DNA of 12,462 nt from Verrucomicrobiota bacterium (GTDB lineage: Bacteria > Verrucomicrobiota > Verrucomicrobiia > Chthoniobacterales > UBA10450), in contig QHRC01000088.1 in assembly GCA_003219995.1 (NCBI GenBank), positions 1 through 12,462 of the forward strand. Direction: 5' to 3'. Positions 11,142 through 12,462 of this stretch are shown piece by piece. How positions within the stretch are numbered: the stretch's first letter is position 1; every line of letters starts with the position of its first letter. A program made the translations under genes and the position numbers. Below the pieces are notes generated by a model. It saw only the letters and a list, made by a program, of their open reading frames with translations, had not been told where the DNA came from and did no database searches.

Positions 11142-12462
11142 GGATTATTTCACCGGCGGAGGAGTTGAATGGCGGAGCGATTTTGTGGAATGAAATCTGC
11201 GGATCGGAATGCATCGCGCGCTTGTTGATGCGCAAAGGCTTCGCGACGAAAGGAGAAGTCGAAGATTTCCTGCGGCCGCGGCTGAAATCGCTGAGCGATC
11301 CGTTTCTGCTTCCGAACATGGAAGCGGCGGTCGACCGCATTCTTGCGGCGCTGGACCGGCATGAACACATCGTGCTTTTCGGAGATTATGATGTCGATGG
11401 TGTGACTTCACTCGCGCTGCTGGCGGAAATGCTGCGCGCGTATAGCGGCGCACCGGAATTGTTTTTGCCGTTGCGGATGGAAGAAGGCTACGGCTTAAGC
11501 CGCGACAGCGTGGAGCGCTGTCTGGAGCAACATCATCCGCAACTCTTGATTGCGCTCGATTGCGGCACTTCGTCCGTAAATGAAGTTGTCGATCTTAAGC
11601 GACGAGGCGTGGATGTGATCGTGCTCGATCATCACGAACCCCGCGGCCGCGGGGCGCTGCCCGATTGCGTCGCGATCGTGAATCCGAAAATCGATTCCGG
11701 ATCGCCGTTCCATTATTTCTGCAGTGTTGGAATTGTCTTTAAACTCTGTCACGCGCTGCTCAAAAAGCGCCCGCTCGAAATTTTCGATCTCAAATCGAAG
11801 CTCGACCTGGTCGCGCTCGGAACGGTGGCCGATATTGTTCCCGATATTGTTCCGCTGCGCGGCGAAAATCGCACATTTGTTCAGCGCGGCGCGATTGAGA
11901 TCGCAAGATCGACAAGGCCTGGTTTGAAAAAGCTGATCGAAGTCAGCGGTGTGAAACCGCCGGTTTCTACAGAAGACATCGGATTTCGACTAGGGCCTCG
12001 TCTCAACGCCGCCGGACGATTGAGCACAGCGGAGAAATCTTTGCAACTCTTGCTCACAAAGGACGAGAGCGAAGCGGCGGAACTGGCCGAGTTTCTCGAC
12101 AAACAAAATCGCGAGCGACAGGAAGTTGAAAAACAAATCTTCCTGGCCGCGGAAGAGAAGATTGTCGGTGAATTCGATTCAACGCGAGACGCGGCGATAG
12201 TTGTCAGCGCGCGCGGCTGGCACCCGGGGGTGCTTGGCATTGTCGCTTCGCGACTCTCTCGCAAATATCATCGGCCAACGATCGTGATCGGGTTTGACGA
12301 AAATGGAGGGGGGAAGGGAAGCGGACGTAGTATTGAGGGATTGAACCTGGTCGAAGCTTTGACCCGATGCGCGGACAAGATCGACAGGTACGGCGGGCAC
12401 GAGATGGCCGCGGGATTGACGATCCAAGAAAAGAATGTCGATCTTTTCTCGAAAGAGTTTCG
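11129..12462 (+). CDS. recJ: single-stranded-DNA-specific exonuclease RecJ (5' part)
   Basis: RecJ is a 5'-to-3' single-strand DNA exonuclease used in recombination and mismatch or base-excision repair. The 444 codons present run off the window end. The DHH phosphoesterase motifs are all visible: FGDYDVDG (DYDVDG at residues 86-91), LIALDCGT near 142-149, LDHHEP with DHH at 167-169, and VALGTVADIVP near 229-239. GFRLGPRLNAAGRL follows, and the DHHA1 part includes SARGWHPGVLGIVASRLSRK and GGKGSGRS, ending at YGGHEMAAGL. The GTG at 11129 is the first start after an in-frame TAA (11123-11125) and gives MQNRWIISPAEE, typical for RecJ. It follows the DUF72 gene by 51 bases. Four motif copies lie inside (11587, 11905, 12377, 12436), the highest density in the window. 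Confidence 0.95.
   Translation, partial: MQNRWIISPAEELNGGAILWNEICGSECIARLLMRKGFATKGEVEDFLRPRLKSLSDPFLLPNMEAAVDRILAALDRHEHIVLFGDYDVDGVTSLALLAEMLRAYSGAPELFLPLRMEEGYGLSRDSVERCLEQHHPQLLIALDCGTSSVNEVVDLKRRGVDVIVLDHHEPRGRGALPDCVAIVNPKIDSGSPFHYFCSVGIVFKLCHALLKKRPLEIFDLKSKLDLVALGTVADIVPDIVPLRGENRTFVQRGAIEIARSTRPGLKKLIEVSGVKPPVSTEDIGFRLGPRLNAAGRLSTAEKSLQLLLTKDESEAAELAEFLDKQNRERQEVEKQIFLAAEEKIVGEFDSTRDAAIVVSARGWHPGVLGIVASRLSRKYHRPTIVIGFDENGGGKGSGRSIEGLNLVEALTRCADKIDRYGGHEMAAGLTIQEKNVDLFSKEF
11587..11596 (+). repeat. TGTCGATCTT motif copy 13
   Basis: Exact, inside recJ, read as Val-Val-Asp-Leu. Confidence 0.8.
11905..11914 (-). repeat. TGTCGATCTT motif copy 14
   Basis: Exact, inside recJ, read as Ala-Arg-Ser-Thr, the same unusual phase as the copy at 9269. 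Confidence 0.8.
12377..12386 (-). repeat. TGTCGATCTT motif copy 15
   Basis: Exact, inside recJ, read as Lys-Ile-Asp. It faces the opposite way from the copy at 12436. Confidence 0.8.
12436..12445 (+). repeat. TGTCGATCTT motif copy 16
   Basis: Exact, inside recJ, read as Val-Asp-Leu. With 12377 it forms an inverted pair 49 bases apart. Confidence 0.8.

Noticed and set aside
1..12462. CRISPR array, tRNA, rRNA or insertion sequence
   Set aside because: No regularly spaced repeats, no cloverleaf-like sequence and no transposase frame were seen; the TGTCGATCTT copies are irregularly spaced and in both orientations.

Overview
This looks like a chromosomal segment of a Verrucomicrobiota bacterium, probably a soil Chthoniobacterales/Spartobacteria-type lineage. 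That placement is inference from three things: protein style, moderately GC-rich codon use with few Shine-Dalgarno sites, and a futalosine-type menaquinone pathway. No rRNA gene or marker search was available.

Layout. Bases 1-143 hold the C-terminal tail of an unidentified membrane protein. Bases 144-3601 are a plus-strand translation operon, adk-map-infA-rpmJ-rpsM-rpsK-rpsD, which is the spc/alpha ribosomal cluster end. The usual rpoA-rplQ do not follow rpsD. Bases 3602-5332 hold a small convergent coiled-coil protein, a stand-alone receiver protein, a DUF2934 protein and a small four-helix membrane protein, with GTAG-headed hairpin repeats between some of them. Bases 5580-7316 encode an orphan secretin, and its 3' end overlaps a convergent ECF sigma factor gene (7285-7968, minus). 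Bases 8163-11077 are a plus-strand run of mqnE, mqnA and a DUF72 protein. MqnA acts first and MqnE second in the futalosine route to menaquinone. Bases 11129 to the window end are the first 444 codons of recJ.

The most striking signal is not a gene. The 10-mer TGTCGATCTT occurs 14 times exactly, 7 times in each orientation, and its 9-base core GTCGATCTT occurs 16 times. About 0.02 and 0.1 would be expected by chance on both strands. The copies lie in at least eight genes, in three codon phases and in two intergenic gaps, and share flanking bases (consensus RWTGTCGATCTT). Ten of the 16 fall in the last 3.2 kb, with four in recJ and three in mqnA. This is the signature of a DNA-uptake-sequence-like or other genome-wide DNA-level signal, and I do not recognise the motif.

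Other irregularities: map has lost about 60-70 bases and the frame near its 3' end, removing the last metal ligand. mqnA has no normal start codon and is preceded by a known-looking dispersed repeat in the same frame as mqnE. rpsK carries an Ala/Pro/Lys-rich N-terminal extension of about 97 residues. The sequence AACGATTTAA sits where a ribosome binding site would be before both rpsK and rpsD.
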